Part shown: piece after piece, positions 8,680-18,304 of the stretch
How the letters are laid out: each line of letters starts with the position of its first letter
Position numbering within the stretch: the stretch's first letter is position 1
NCBI RefSeq assembly: GCF_001682865.1
Contig: NZ_MAQX01000022.1
Location: forward strand, 1 to 64,000
DNA from: Bacillus sp. FJAT-26390
Lineage (GTDB): Bacteria; Bacillota; Bacilli; Paenibacillales; Paenibacillaceae
Reading direction: 5' to 3'
Length of the DNA: 64,000 nucleotides
Made by a program: the position numbers and the translations under genes
Notes under the pieces: generated by a model
What the model was told of the DNA's origin: nothing
What the model saw: the letters and a program-made list of their open reading frames with translations, nothing else
The model's database searches: none

Positions 8680-10057
8680 GCTAAGCCGGAAGCTGTTTTG
8701 GCGTATGGCTATCATGATATGCTCGGTATTCCTTGTTTCCTTTTTGGTGAACACGTACTTTTTGCCGAAATATATGCTGTACCAGAAAAAGGTGAATTTA
8801 GCCGAGCTGACGGCAACCGTTCAGCGTACAAGTACGGATGAGCTAGCCAAAGCGGAGGCCGAGCTGGAGCAGCAATACAACGTAACGATCGTAAGCTCGG
8901 AATTTGAAAGCAATCTGAATGATTTGAATGAAACGATACGAAGGAAGCTTTATGCCGAGGGCGTTTCGTTATCCAAGTTTTGGCTGTCCGAAGAGAGTAT
9001 CAAGGAGCTAAAGCAAAATAAACCGGTCCATAAGCTGTACAACCAGACGAAGCTGAACACGAGCTTTCTTGTCACATTCCTCCGAGTGGATGATAAGCTC
9101 GTTCTCATAGGCACTTCTGTTGCCCATTCGGATCAATCGCTGCGTGCCGTCAATACGTTCAATCTATTTATCGCGGTAGGCGCACTGCTGTTTACGCTAG
9201 GATTAGCTTGGCTAATAGCAAGGCAGATCATTCGCCATTTGAAGGAATTGGCCAAAAACGCCGAGGATATCTCCAATCTTGATTTCCATAAAACCGAGTT
9301 AAAGACAGGGGATGAGATTGAGCTGCTGGCGGCAAGCATCAATCAAATGAGCGATAAGCTGAAGGATGCCCACCTTGCTCTGGAACAAAAAAACGATAAT
9401 CTGCAAAGCTTCATTTCCGATATTTCGCATGAGTTTAAAACACCGATTGCGTTGATAAAAGCATATTCCTCCGGCATTCGGGATGGGCTTGACGACGGCA
9501 CCTTTCTACATGTCATTGACAAAAAAACGGATGAAATGGCCCTTTTGGTAGACAAGCTGCTTCACTTAGCCAAGCTTCAAAACGAGCCTTATCAGATGGC
9601 GGATTTTAATCTCTTGACGCTGCTTGAGCATGCATTGGAAAACTACGAGGTTGCGATCCAACACGCGGGCAAAATGGTTGAGGTCGATGATCGTCGGCTG
9701 CATCAGCCTATCGTTCGAGCAGACCAGCAGAAAATCGGCATCGTATTGGACAATTTTATAAGCAACGCGCTTAAATATTCGAATGAGCCTAGGGTGCGCA
9801 TTGAACTAGCGAATGAAGGGGAGCGGTTGTTGTTTACGATCCGCAACAGCATTCGTTCTTGGGATGAGAAGGATTTAAAACAAATCTGGCAGCCCTATTA
9901 TGTGATGGAGAGCTCAAGAAATAAGCAGCTAAGCGGCTCAGGCCTAGGACTGTCCATCGTGCGAGCGATCTTAGAGAAGCATGAGGCGCCTTACGGTACT
10001 ATAGCTGAGGCGGAAGAAATACAGTTTTATTTCTCCTTGCCTGTTCGCTCGGGTTAA
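8672..10057 (+). CDS. Membrane sensor histidine kinase, partner of the OmpR-type regulator
   Basis: 461 residues with two membrane helices (about 10-30 and 165-185) flanking an extracytoplasmic loop of about 130 residues. Then HAMP, DHp with phospho-acceptor His in FISDISHEFKTPIALI, N-box VLDNFISNALKYS and G-box GSGLGLSIV. The regulator gene immediately upstream overlaps it. A cell-envelope or antimicrobial stimulus would be usual for this architecture, which is inference. A terminator follows. Confidence 0.95.
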   Translation: MSKLSRKLFWRMAIMICSVFLVSFLVNTYFLPKYMLYQKKVNLAELTATVQRTSTDELAKAEAELEQQYNVTIVSSEFESNLNDLNETIRRKLYAEGVSLSKFWLSEESIKELKQNKPVHKLYNQTKLNTSFLVTFLRVDDKLVLIGTSVAHSDQSLRAVNTFNLFIAVGALLFTLGLAWLIARQIIRHLKELAKNAEDISNLDFHKTELKTGDEIELLAASINQMSDKLKDAHLALEQKNDNLQSFISDISHEFKTPIALIKAYSSGIRDGLDDGTFLHVIDKKTDEMALLVDKLLHLAKLQNEPYQMADFNLLTLLEHALENYEVAIQHAGKMVEVDDRRLHQPIVRADQQKIGIVLDNFISNALKYSNEPRVRIELANEGERLLFTIRNSIRSWDEKDLKQIWQPYYVMESSRNKQLSGSGLGLSIVRAILEKHEAPYGTIAEAEEIQFYFSLPVRSG

Positions 10058-10061
10058 GCAG

Positions 10062-10100
10062 AGACATAGCAGCGACCCGCGGCGATGTCTTTTTTATTTT
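10062..10100 (+). terminator. Terminator after the two-component pair
   Basis: AGACAT-A-GC (10062-10070) pairs with GC-G-ATGTCT (10082-10090) with one mismatch, followed by TTTTTATTTT. Confidence 0.65.
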
Positions 10101-10152
10101 GTCATATTGGCGTAACAATGAGGGGCTATGATCATCTTCGAGGTGATTCATA

Positions 10153-11472
10153 ATGAATCAAGCATTGAAGAAAGGCGGATGGTCCATCGTAAGAAATAGT
10201 ATGCTTACGTTGGCTATTCTAGCAGCAGCCGCCGGCTGCAGCACAGACTCGTCCAAGCCATTAGAAACTAGCGGGCCAATTACCAGCGAAGTGGACAAAA
10301 TAAACCTTCCTTCGGAGAAGATGGGCTATTGGAATTTTCAGCGAAAAGGAACTAATTTTATGAACTCCGCTTCGCTTCCGGTCAATTATCAAGAAGCGAA
10401 GGAGCAAGGCATTGCATTCATTAGGCTCGCTCCCGACAAATGGGGCAAAGAACGAGATTACCTGTTTAACGATAAGCCGGATAACAAGCCGAAGGAAGAT
10501 TTTCTAATAGGCAGCGCAGATCAATATGAGGGAATTGTGGAAGAGGATTTTGCAAGGCTGGAGGCGGATTTAGACGCGGCTGAAGCAAAAGGCGTAAAGG
10601 TCATATTGACGGTCCTTAGCCTGCCGGGAGATCGATGGAGACAGTTCAATGGCAATAAGAATGACGATCGGATTTGGGAGGACCGCGAATATCATAAGCA
10701 GTCTGCCCTCTTCTGGAAGGACCTTGCGTCAAGGCTAAAAGACCACCCTGCCATAGCCGGCTACAACCTGATCAATGAGCCGCATCCCGAAACCGCAGCC
10801 GGCTTCAACGACTTTTGGACTCAGAATTACACCGAGTGGTATGCCAAGGTAGAGAATACGGCAGCGGATTTGAACGTACTCTACGATGAGATTGTCAAAG
10901 CGGTTCGTACGGTTGACAAGGATACGCCAATTATCGTTGATTCTGGACTCTATGCGACGCCGTGGGCGTTTCAATATTTAAAGCCGATTGACGATCCTAA
11001 CGTCCTGTACGCTTTCCATATGTATGAGCCTTACGAGATGACGAGCCAAAATAATAAAAAAGGGTTCAAGTATGCTTATCCGGGGGCAGTCAAGGTCGGA
11101 AATGAACAGAATGAAATCACGTTTAACCGCGATGCCCTTAAACAGTTTTTGGAGCCTGTGACGAAGTGGGCAACCGATCATAAAATCCCTGCAAACCGGA
11201 TTATAGCGTCGGAATTCGGAATTAATCGTATGGTAAGCGGCGCGGATCAATATATGGCGGATCTCATTTCGATATTTAATGAACAGGGATGGCACTGGTC
11301 GTTCTACGCGTTTCGCGAGGATACGTGGGATGGCATGGATTATGAGATGGGCAGCAAAAAGCCGGATTGGAAATACTGGGATGCTAGAGACAAAGGGGAG
11401 CTGCCGGTTCGTAAACCGTCGGATTCCGATAATCCGATATGGAACGTGATTAAGAATGGCTTAACGAAGTGA
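10153..11472 (+). CDS. GH5 (cellulase-family) glycoside hydrolase lipoprotein
   Basis: 439 residues with a lipoprotein signal ending LAAAAGCST (Cys near 29), so anchored on the outer membrane face. The TIM barrel shows GH5 landmarks: acid/base Glu in YNLINEPHPE, His/Tyr in YAFHMYEPY, and nucleophile Glu in IIASEFGINR. The family cleaves beta-glucans, mannans or related glycans; the exact substrate is unclear. Its stop overlaps the GTG start of the next gene (GTGA). Confidence 0.9.
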   Translation: MNQALKKGGWSIVRNSMLTLAILAAAAGCSTDSSKPLETSGPITSEVDKINLPSEKMGYWNFQRKGTNFMNSASLPVNYQEAKEQGIAFIRLAPDKWGKERDYLFNDKPDNKPKEDFLIGSADQYEGIVEEDFARLEADLDAAEAKGVKVILTVLSLPGDRWRQFNGNKNDDRIWEDREYHKQSALFWKDLASRLKDHPAIAGYNLINEPHPETAAGFNDFWTQNYTEWYAKVENTAADLNVLYDEIVKAVRTVDKDTPIIVDSGLYATPWAFQYLKPIDDPNVLYAFHMYEPYEMTSQNNKKGFKYAYPGAVKVGNEQNEITFNRDALKQFLEPVTKWATDHKIPANRIIASEFGINRMVSGADQYMADLISIFNEQGWHWSFYAFREDTWDGMDYEMGSKKPDWKYWDARDKGELPVRKPSDSDNPIWNVIKNGLTK

Positions 11473-12323
11473 TTTTCAGAAAAATCGCTCTAGCCTTTTC
11501 TTCGATCCTGCTTTTCCTATGCGGAACGGGGTTCTACGCGATAGAGATTGAGCCTAACACCCTGTCAGTGACCCGGATCAATATCGTAAACAAACAAATA
11601 AAGCAGTCTTTTAATGGATTAAAAATCGTTCAGTTTTCGGATACGCACTTAGGCCCGGACTTTACGGTAGATCAGCTTCAAGCGCTTGTTGACCGCATCC
11701 AGCTGCTCCAGCCCGATATTGTCGCATTTACTGGTGATTTAATAGATCAATATAACGAGTACGGCTCGAAAAATAGAGAGAAGGCTCAGAAGGTGCTGGC
11801 AAGCATAGAGGCTCCCCTTGGCAAATATGCGGTGTACGGCAATCATGATCGAGGCGGGGGCGGCAACCGGGTGTACAAGCGATATATGGAGGAAGCGGGG
11901 TTCATTGTCCTTGTGAATGAGGTTCACACCCTTACATCCGCTGCCGGAGAAAAGCTGTCTCTGGCAGGGCTTGATGATTTTTTGCTCGGTAAGCCGCAGA
12001 GTAAGCGTACGCTCCAATCGCTTCGCGAGGAGGATTTTAATTTGCTGCTCGTTCATGAGCCGGATACCGCGGACCGATTCACGGATTATCCGGTAGATTT
12101 GCAGCTCTCGGGGCATAGCCACGGCGGGCAGTTCCGTATCCCTTTTCTAAAGCCGATGATTACAACCTCATTAGCCGATAAGTACATCGAAGGGCAGTAC
12201 ACGCTTCAAGGAAAAATAAGGCCGCTAACGCTGTATGTCAACCGAGGGATCGGAACGACAAGGCTGCCTCTGCGACTATTCGCCAAACCAGAGCTGACGG
12301 TTATTCATTTGTTTGCCAGCTGA
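11469..12323 (+). CDS. Membrane-anchored metallophosphoesterase, YkuE/YaeI-like
   Basis: 284 residues with an N-terminal membrane anchor. All five calcineurin-like metal motifs are present: FSDTHLG, TGDLID, YGNHDRGG, LVHEPD and SGHSHGGQ. Relatives act on nucleotide-lipid or other phosphoesters at the membrane. Start is GTG 11469, overlapping the GH5 stop by 4 nt, implying coupled translation with a hydrolase of unrelated chemistry. Confidence 0.9.
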   Translation: MIFRKIALAFSSILLFLCGTGFYAIEIEPNTLSVTRINIVNKQIKQSFNGLKIVQFSDTHLGPDFTVDQLQALVDRIQLLQPDIVAFTGDLIDQYNEYGSKNREKAQKVLASIEAPLGKYAVYGNHDRGGGGNRVYKRYMEEAGFIVLVNEVHTLTSAAGEKLSLAGLDDFLLGKPQSKRTLQSLREEDFNLLLVHEPDTADRFTDYPVDLQLSGHSHGGQFRIPFLKPMITTSLADKYIEGQYTLQGKIRPLTLYVNRGIGTTRLPLRLFAKPELTVIHLFAS

Positions 12324-12388
12324 CAAGCGCAACCATGTATTCATATTAACGTTTAATGAAGATAGTAGTGACGATGGGGGGAATAGCC

Positions 12389-12955
12389 TTGAAGGAAGAA
12401 CGGACAGTGCCTCAAATAAAGGGCAGCAACATTGATTTGCGGATGGCGCGGGAATCCGATTTGGAAGCTTATTATGCTTTTTTGCAAGATTCCGAGATGA
12501 ATCTGCTGACAGGCTCGCAAACGGAGTTCACCCGTGAAACAATCGAAGCATGGATTCGAAAAATCAGCGTTGTGGATGAGGAGCGCGTTGATTTTATTAT
12601 TATTTTGAAGGAAACGAATGAGCTGCTGGGCGAGGTTGTGTTGAATGAAATCGATACGACCAACCGGAGCGCGAATATACGGATCGGCATTCAAGGAGCG
12701 CAGCATCGCGGCAAAGGTTACGGTACGGAGGCGTTGGTCCATATGCTTCGGTACGGATTTGAGACGCTTAAGCTGCACCGGATTCACCTCGGCGTTTACG
12801 CTTTTAATCCCCGTGCTATCCATGTCTACGAGAAACTCGGCTTTCAGCGCGAAGGAGTAGAGCGGGACGCCCTTTATTTGGACGGGAAGTTTCATCATAT
12901 GATTACGATGTCTATGCTGGAGGATGAGTTCCGCGCCTTATATGGAGCGGAGTAA
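12389..12955 (+). CDS. GNAT-family N-acetyltransferase (RimJ/RimL type)
   Basis: About 188 residues. Acetyl-CoA binding is indicated by IGIQGAQHRGKGYGTEAL and the C-terminal HVYEKLGFQREG strand pair, typical of RimJ/RimL-like acetyltransferases. The start is uncertain: TTG 12389 has GGGGGG (12376-12381) 7 nt upstream, whereas ATG 12356 and 12374 lack a good ribosome site. Substrate unknown. Confidence 0.88.
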   Translation: MKEERTVPQIKGSNIDLRMARESDLEAYYAFLQDSEMNLLTGSQTEFTRETIEAWIRKISVVDEERVDFIIILKETNELLGEVVLNEIDTTNRSANIRIGIQGAQHRGKGYGTEALVHMLRYGFETLKLHRIHLGVYAFNPRAIHVYEKLGFQREGVERDALYLDGKFHHMITMSMLEDEFRALYGAE

Positions 12956-12971
12956 ATCGTATAAATAAAAG

Positions 12972-13023
12972 AGCAGCGGCAGTCTAAAGCATGAATTTCA
13001 TGGTTTAGCTGCCGCTGCTTTTT
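12972..13023. terminator. Bidirectional terminator between convergent genes
   Basis: AGCAGCGGCAG (12972-12982) pairs exactly with CTGCCGCTGCT (13009-13019), with an extra CTAAA/TTTAG pairing inside. A-rich and T-rich flanks serve both strands. Confidence 0.88.
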
Positions 13024-14017
13024 ATGGTTTTGAAGCGATAAGTGCGAGGAAGGAGTCGACGAGCTCGGGGTCAAAATGCTGCCCGCGCTGCCCGCTAATA
13101 TACGCCAGCGCCCGCTGCTCAGACCATTTTTCTTTGTACGGGCGGATGCTCGTCAACGCATCGTATACATCGACGACGCTTACGATTCGCGCTTCAATCG
13201 GAATGTCCTCGCCCGCCAGCTGATGCGGGTAGCCGGTGCCGTCCCATTTTTCATGATGGTACAAAATAATGTTTTTGCCGAGCTCAAGCTCCTGGTTAAA
13301 TAAATCATCATTCAGCTCAGCATAGATTTTATCGATGATATCAACGCCGATTTGCGTATGCATCTCGATGATTTGCCGCTCGTAGTAAGCGAGGGGGCCG
13401 GGCTTGTATAGAATGCCCTCCGGGATGCCGGATTTGCCGATATCATGCAAGATGCTGGAATGGGATATCCGGTTCACCAGCTCTTCCGACCACCCTAATT
13501 GCATCCGTTCGTTATGAAAATGCGTCAGCCTTTCGGTCAGCTCCCGAACGCGAACCAGATGCTGCTCGATGCCGGGGTCTCTTATCTCGCAAGAGATGGC
13601 GAGTACCTTCAGCATGGAGCTTTGAATGGAGCCGATCCGCTCCTCCGGCAAATAAAAGCCGCTTTTCAGCTTCTCAAGCTCACGGAAGATGCCGATATAA
13701 TATAGCTCGTTCCCATCAAGCAGTGGCGTGATCGTAATGGATGAGTGCCAAATGCTGCTGTCTCTTCGCCGGTTCGTCAGTACGCCTGACCATGGCAAGC
13801 CTTGCTTAAGCGCGAGCTTCATTTGGTCATGCGTTTCCTTTGGCGTGTAGGATGTCCGCAATATGCTTGCTTTTTTTCCGGTAATTTCCTCCGAGGAGTA
13901 ACCGGTAATTTTCTCATACGAGCGATTGACCGCCAAGATATGATGATCGATATCCGTTATAATAACGGCGTCCGCCAGCTTTAGATACGGGGCTAGCTGT
14001 TCACTAGTGCTGATCAT
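13022..14017 (-). CDS. PAS-domain HD-GYP phosphodiesterase (putative c-di-GMP signalling)
   Basis: 331 residues. A PAS sensor (about 15-125, with ITGYSSEEITGK) precedes an HD-GYP domain (about 160-325). The catalytic His-Asp is in ILHDIGKSGIPE and the GYP signature in HHEKWDGTGYP, with DVYDALTSIRPYK downstream. HD-GYP proteins usually hydrolyse cyclic di-GMP. I chose ATG 14017 because GAGGAG lies about 10 nt upstream; a longer frame to 14155 overlaps the helicase gene and lacks support. It follows the helicase gene by 26 nt on the same strand. Confidence 0.9.
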   Translation of the reverse strand: MISTSEQLAPYLKLADAVIITDIDHHILAVNRSYEKITGYSSEEITGKKASILRTSYTPKETHDQMKLALKQGLPWSGVLTNRRRDSSIWHSSITITPLLDGNELYYIGIFRELEKLKSGFYLPEERIGSIQSSMLKVLAISCEIRDPGIEQHLVRVRELTERLTHFHNERMQLGWSEELVNRISHSSILHDIGKSGIPEGILYKPGPLAYYERQIIEMHTQIGVDIIDKIYAELNDDLFNQELELGKNIILYHHEKWDGTGYPHQLAGEDIPIEARIVSVVDVYDALTSIRPYKEKWSEQRALAYISGQRGQHFDPELVDSFLALIASKP

Positions 14018-14043
14018 GCTGCTTGTCTTCTCCTCACATGGTC

Positions 14044-16272
14044 TTATTGCTTCTTCTTCGGCAGTATTTTCGTTCCTTGCTCCATAGGCGACTGGCACAG
14101 CGGGCATGGCCGAGACTCCGCTTGCGAATCCTCGTACGTAATAATCCGCTGCCATACCTCACAGGAATCGCTGGTGCAGAGCCATGCGAGTGCAGATTCG
14201 GAATCGCTCTCTTCCTCTTTCATGAAAGCGGAGCGGATAAAGCGCGACAGCTCTGCCGGTTTGCCTCGGTATAAGGCAGGTGAGCTGATATAAAGCTCCT
14301 CCTGAGCTCTCGTTACGGCGACGTAAGCAAGGCGCCGCTCTTCCTCGAGCGCTTCGGCAAGCGCATCATCGCCGGTCTGGATCGAGGTGCGATCGCTATG
14401 CTTATCGGCTGCAAGCGCTGAGCTATGGGGCAATATGCCCTCCGAGGCGCCAATGACGAAAACGACCGGAAATTCGAGTCCCTTTGATTTGTGGATCGAC
14501 ATCAGCGATATGGCGCTGCGGTTATGCGCATGCTTCTGGAGCTGCTGCACGGCAGCGTGCTTGTCCGTGATATCATCGATATAGGCTAGAAAAGCTTCGA
14601 TCGTCTCAAAGTTGCTAGCCGCAGCCTCGAACTCATCAAGCACTTCCTTAAGCCCTTCCTTATGCTCCGTCATTTCATGGCGCTTGCTCGTTTCAAGAAA
14701 TTGGTCATAAAAGGCTTGTCGAAGCTGCATAATAGCTGATGCAGGCAACGCATCGGTCAACGACTTGATCAGCTTGATGCGCTCTTTGATTTTGTCCTTC
14801 TGAAATTCTTTCAGCTGCGGAAATTCAAGCAGATGAATGAGCGGCCACTTCTTCGCGCGTACCTTGTCTTGGTTCCATATGAAGGCCATCGCCTGCTCGC
14901 GATTGACATAAAGCGAAGGAAGCAAAACTTCCATCGCATCAAAGTTTCGGCGATCCTGTACAAGCCGCAAATGCGCAAGCAAAGGCTTTATAGCCCATTG
15001 ATCATAAAAGAGCTGGCCATCGCCGAAATCGATGAAAGGAAGCTCCTTGGTCAGAAGCAGCTCGGTTAGCGCCCTGCTGCTGCTCGCCGTACGGAACAAA
15101 ACGGCAAAATCGCCGAAGGAGCGTTTCCCTTGTGCCGTATGCGATATAATGGTTTCTGCGATGAGCTTGGCTTCGTCCTGCGTCGTTTTGAGCCGGGCGT
15201 AGGAGGGATTAACTCCCTTTGGCTTTACAGCGAGCAGCGATTTTTCCTTGCGCAGCTTGTTATATTGAATAATTGCATTGCCAAGGCCAACGATCGTGCT
15301 GGTCGAGCGGTAGTTGATATCCAAAACATAAGTCGCCGCGCCGGGATATTGATGCTCGAAGTTCAAAATATAATCATTTTTCGCTCCGTTGAAGGAATAG
15401 ATCGTCTGATCGTCATCGCCTACGACCATCAGATTGCGGTGCTTATCGGCGAGCATTTGGATGAGCACGTATTGGACTTGATTGGTATCTTGGAACTCGT
15501 CGATCATCAAATATTGAAAGCGTCTTTGCAGCGTAGCAAGAAGCTCTGGATCATCCTTCAGCAGCTTGTACGCTTCCAGCAGAAGATCATCGTAATCGAA
15601 CTTATCCAGTTCCTTCTTCCACTGCTCGTAGCGGGTGAAGAGCAGCTTCAGCTCCCTTTCCTCCGTTGTCGCTGACGGAAGGTCGCTAACGTTGATCATT
15701 TGCAGCTTAATCGCCGACAGCTGAGCGAGCAGCGTCTCGGGCTCGTAGTCATTTTGCAGCAAAAGCTCGCGCATGAGCCGCTTGAAAAAAATATGCTTTT
15801 GCCCGGTTTCGCCAAGAATGCCTTGGCGGTAACCTCGCCCTCTGAGCAGCTGGAGGCAGAAGGAATGAAACGTTCGCGCCTCGACGCCGCTAGCTGCCTG
15901 CGGACTAAGGACAGGAAGCGAGCGAATGCGGCTTCGCATTTCATCTGCCGCTTTTTTGGAGAAGGTCATCAGCAAAATCTGCTGCGGCTGGACATGCTGC
16001 ACGGCGAGCAGATAAGCAGTTCGGCATACGAGCACGGACGTCTTGCCCGAGCCGGCACCCGCAAGCGTAAGCGCAGGCCCCTTGTCGTGGCGAACCGCTG
16101 CAATTTGGGGGCGATTGAGCGAAATGCCGTACTGCTCCAAAGCGCGGAAAAACCCGGCATCCTTCGCATCAGCACCAACAAGCTGGCGGCTTGTCTCGGC
16201 CTCCGCCTTTGGGGCAGAGGGAACCTCGCTGTTTCGAATGCCTATGGGGAATGTATAATAGTCATTACTCAC
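14044..16272 (-). CDS. UvrD/PcrA/Rep-type superfamily 1 DNA helicase
   Basis: 742 residues with all SF1A motifs: Walker A TLAGAGSGKTSVLVC, motif II MIDEFQDTN, motif III VVGDDDQTIYSFNGA, motif V MSIHKSKGLEFPVVFV and motif VI VAVTRAQEELYIS. The last 60 residues include CTSDSCEVW and CPLCQSP, two CxxC-like pairs that may form a zinc site and are not typical of PcrA. The start is GTG 16272 with AAGGTGAT upstream. Likely role is DNA repair or restart; it is probably a paralogue of PcrA. Confidence 0.92.
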   Translation of the reverse strand: MSNDYYTFPIGIRNSEVPSAPKAEAETSRQLVGADAKDAGFFRALEQYGISLNRPQIAAVRHDKGPALTLAGAGSGKTSVLVCRTAYLLAVQHVQPQQILLMTFSKKAADEMRSRIRSLPVLSPQAASGVEARTFHSFCLQLLRGRGYRQGILGETGQKHIFFKRLMRELLLQNDYEPETLLAQLSAIKLQMINVSDLPSATTEERELKLLFTRYEQWKKELDKFDYDDLLLEAYKLLKDDPELLATLQRRFQYLMIDEFQDTNQVQYVLIQMLADKHRNLMVVGDDDQTIYSFNGAKNDYILNFEHQYPGAATYVLDINYRSTSTIVGLGNAIIQYNKLRKEKSLLAVKPKGVNPSYARLKTTQDEAKLIAETIISHTAQGKRSFGDFAVLFRTASSSRALTELLLTKELPFIDFGDGQLFYDQWAIKPLLAHLRLVQDRRNFDAMEVLLPSLYVNREQAMAFIWNQDKVRAKKWPLIHLLEFPQLKEFQKDKIKERIKLIKSLTDALPASAIMQLRQAFYDQFLETSKRHEMTEHKEGLKEVLDEFEAAASNFETIEAFLAYIDDITDKHAAVQQLQKHAHNRSAISLMSIHKSKGLEFPVVFVIGASEGILPHSSALAADKHSDRTSIQTGDDALAEALEEERRLAYVAVTRAQEELYISSPALYRGKPAELSRFIRSAFMKEEESDSESALAWLCTSDSCEVWQRIITYEDSQAESRPCPLCQSPMEQGTKILPKKKQ

Positions 16273-16341
16273 TACTTCATCACCTTCAGAAACAATATTT
16301 ATCTATTATAACAGAACATAAAAAGAATGAGGGATGCCATC

Positions 16342-16902
16342 ATGATAGGACCAGCCAGAAGAGAAGACGTACATGAGGTATTGCCGCTTATGCTTGCAGC
16401 GATCGGCAACATTGCTTACACGCTAGCAGGAACTGAGGATCAAGCTGAAGCAGAGCGCATTTTAGCCGGCTTTTATACGCGTGAAGACAATCGGATCAGC
16501 TATAAGCATGTGCTTGTCGACCGAAGGGAAGAAGGCATTGCAGGCATGCTGATCAGCTATGCAGGCGATGGGGCGGCTGCGCTTGATGTGCCTTTTGTGA
16601 CGCGGCCTGGCCGGGATAAGGGACCTCGCTCGAACGAGAGCATCGCCGTGGAGGCGGAAGCAGGCGAATATTATTTGGATTCTATCGCTGTCGATGAGCG
16701 TTTTCAGGGACAAGGCATTGCCAAAACGCTTATCGGCGCCTTTGAGCAGAGAGGCTTGGAGGAAGGCTACAACAAGCTGTCGCTAATTGTTGAACCATAC
16801 AATACAAGAGCGCGCGCCCTATACAAAAAGCTGGACTTTACCGAGGACGGCTCGCTTGAAGTAAGCGGAAGCGAGTATATTCGAATGGTGAAGCATATCT
16901 AG
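16342..16902 (+). CDS. GNAT-family N-acetyltransferase
   Basis: 186 residues. The acetyl-CoA pyrophosphate loop VDERFQGQGIAKTLIGAF and the late motif NTRARALYKKLDF mark a GNAT. GAGGGA lies 8 nt before ATG 16342, preferred over ATG 16327. It is divergent from the helicase. Substrate unknown. Confidence 0.88.
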   Translation: MIGPARREDVHEVLPLMLAAIGNIAYTLAGTEDQAEAERILAGFYTREDNRISYKHVLVDRREEGIAGMLISYAGDGAAALDVPFVTRPGRDKGPRSNESIAVEAEAGEYYLDSIAVDERFQGQGIAKTLIGAFEQRGLEEGYNKLSLIVEPYNTRARALYKKLDFTEDGSLEVSGSEYIRMVKHI

Positions 16903-17011
16903 TTATTTTAAAAAAGTTATATATGGAATAATAAGGGTTTGTACGGTAAGATGAGAGAGTTATAAGCGAGGTTTATAATAGACTTTCATCGTAACCGGGA
17001 GCGTGTTGTTT

Positions 17012-18304
17012 ATGGCCACTGCAAGCTTTAAAGCGAAATTAGCTTACAGCTCAGGAAATTTATCCGTTAATTTAATTGCACAAGCTTTTGCATCCTACAT
17101 CGTTTTTTATTATGTGGATGTGCTAGGCGTAAGACCGGCCTTAATCAGCGTTGCCATGGTTATTCACGGTATCGTGAATGCGGTATTAAATCCGCTGTTT
17201 GGACATCTTTCGGATCGGACGAGCTCCCGTTTTGGCAGGCGGATACCGTATATGCTCTTTGGCATGGTGCCGCTTGCGGCATTATTTACGGCGATTTGGT
17301 TTCCAATCGGCACAGGCTCTGCTTTGTTCTGGTATTTTTTAACGATCGTATTGCTATATGATATTTTGTTCGTCATGGTCGTCTTGAATTATTCGGCGCT
17401 GTTTCCAGAAATGTTTACGACGATCAAGGAGCGCGCGCAGGTATCGTCGTGGCGCCAAATGTTCGGCATACTTGGGATGATCATTGGCGTGGCGCTGCCT
17501 CCTCTCGTTTATGGGAAGCTGGGCTGGGGACCGATGGGTGCCATTTTTGCGGGTATCGCGCTCATTTTCTTTATCGTCATGGTATCGGCCAGCAAAGAAA
17601 AAATCGTCGTGCAGCGCGAAGAGGTTGGGTTCGTTCAGTCTTTGAAATTTACGTTCTCGAACAAAGCGTTTGTGCTATTCGTCATTGGCAGCTTCTTTGC
17701 GCAGTTCACCTTCGCGATGCTGCCCGCTGCCATTCCTTTCTTCACCAAATACGTGCTTGGCGCTGCGGAAGACAGCAATACCATTTTGCTTGGCGCGATC
17801 TTCGTTGCAGCTATACCGTTCGTATATATTTGGGGAAGATTGCTGCAAAGATGGGGAGCGCGCAAGACGGTAATGGCTGCCATTATCATCTATGCGCTTG
17901 CGATGATTCCGTTCTTATTCGTATCGAGCGTAGCGCTTGCTGCAGCTGCTGCAGCGGTAATCGGCGTTGGCTTAGCGGGGCTGCTCGTTTTGCTGGACGT
18001 GCTGTTATCCGAAATTATCGATGAGGATGAGACGCGCACGCGGGTTCGCAGGGAAGGCATGTACTTTGGGATGAACGGCTTTATCGTCAAATGGGGCATC
18101 TCGCTGCAAGCGGTGGTGCTTGGGTTTATATTGGAAGCTACCGGCTACGTGAAGGATGCCGTGCAATCGGATGCAGCCGTATGGGGGATCCGTTCGATGC
18201 TTAGCGTTATTCCGTTTGCCGCGCTGCTTATCGCGCTTCTATTTTTCTATTTATATCCGATTCGCCAGTCTAATTCTAATGCAAAAAGCGGTGACGCACA
18301 GTAA
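17012..18304 (+). CDS. GPH-family (MelB-like) sugar:cation symporter, MFS
   Basis: About 430 residues with 12 hydrophobic segments. The N-terminal pattern KLAYSSGNLSVNLI, and GHLSDRTSSRFGRRIPYM after helix 2, identify the glycoside-pentoside-hexuronide symporter group. ATG 17012 is favoured over GTG 17003 because CGGGAG lies about 10 nt upstream. It overlaps the next gene by 1 nt (TAATG). The sugar cannot be assigned. Confidence 0.88.
   Translation: MATASFKAKLAYSSGNLSVNLIAQAFASYIVFYYVDVLGVRPALISVAMVIHGIVNAVLNPLFGHLSDRTSSRFGRRIPYMLFGMVPLAALFTAIWFPIGTGSALFWYFLTIVLLYDILFVMVVLNYSALFPEMFTTIKERAQVSSWRQMFGILGMIIGVALPPLVYGKLGWGPMGAIFAGIALIFFIVMVSASKEKIVVQREEVGFVQSLKFTFSNKAFVLFVIGSFFAQFTFAMLPAAIPFFTKYVLGAAEDSNTILLGAIFVAAIPFVYIWGRLLQRWGARKTVMAAIIIYALAMIPFLFVSSVALAAAAAAVIGVGLAGLLVLLDVLLSEIIDEDETRTRVRREGMYFGMNGFIVKWGISLQAVVLGFILEATGYVKDAVQSDAAVWGIRSMLSVIPFAALLIALLFFYLYPIRQSNSNAKSGDAQ

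Noticed and set aside
17449..18024. 191-codon frame inside the GPH symporter gene
   Set aside because: It is a shadow frame: Cys/Arg/His-rich composition, no ribosome site, and fully overlapped by a clear membrane transporter.
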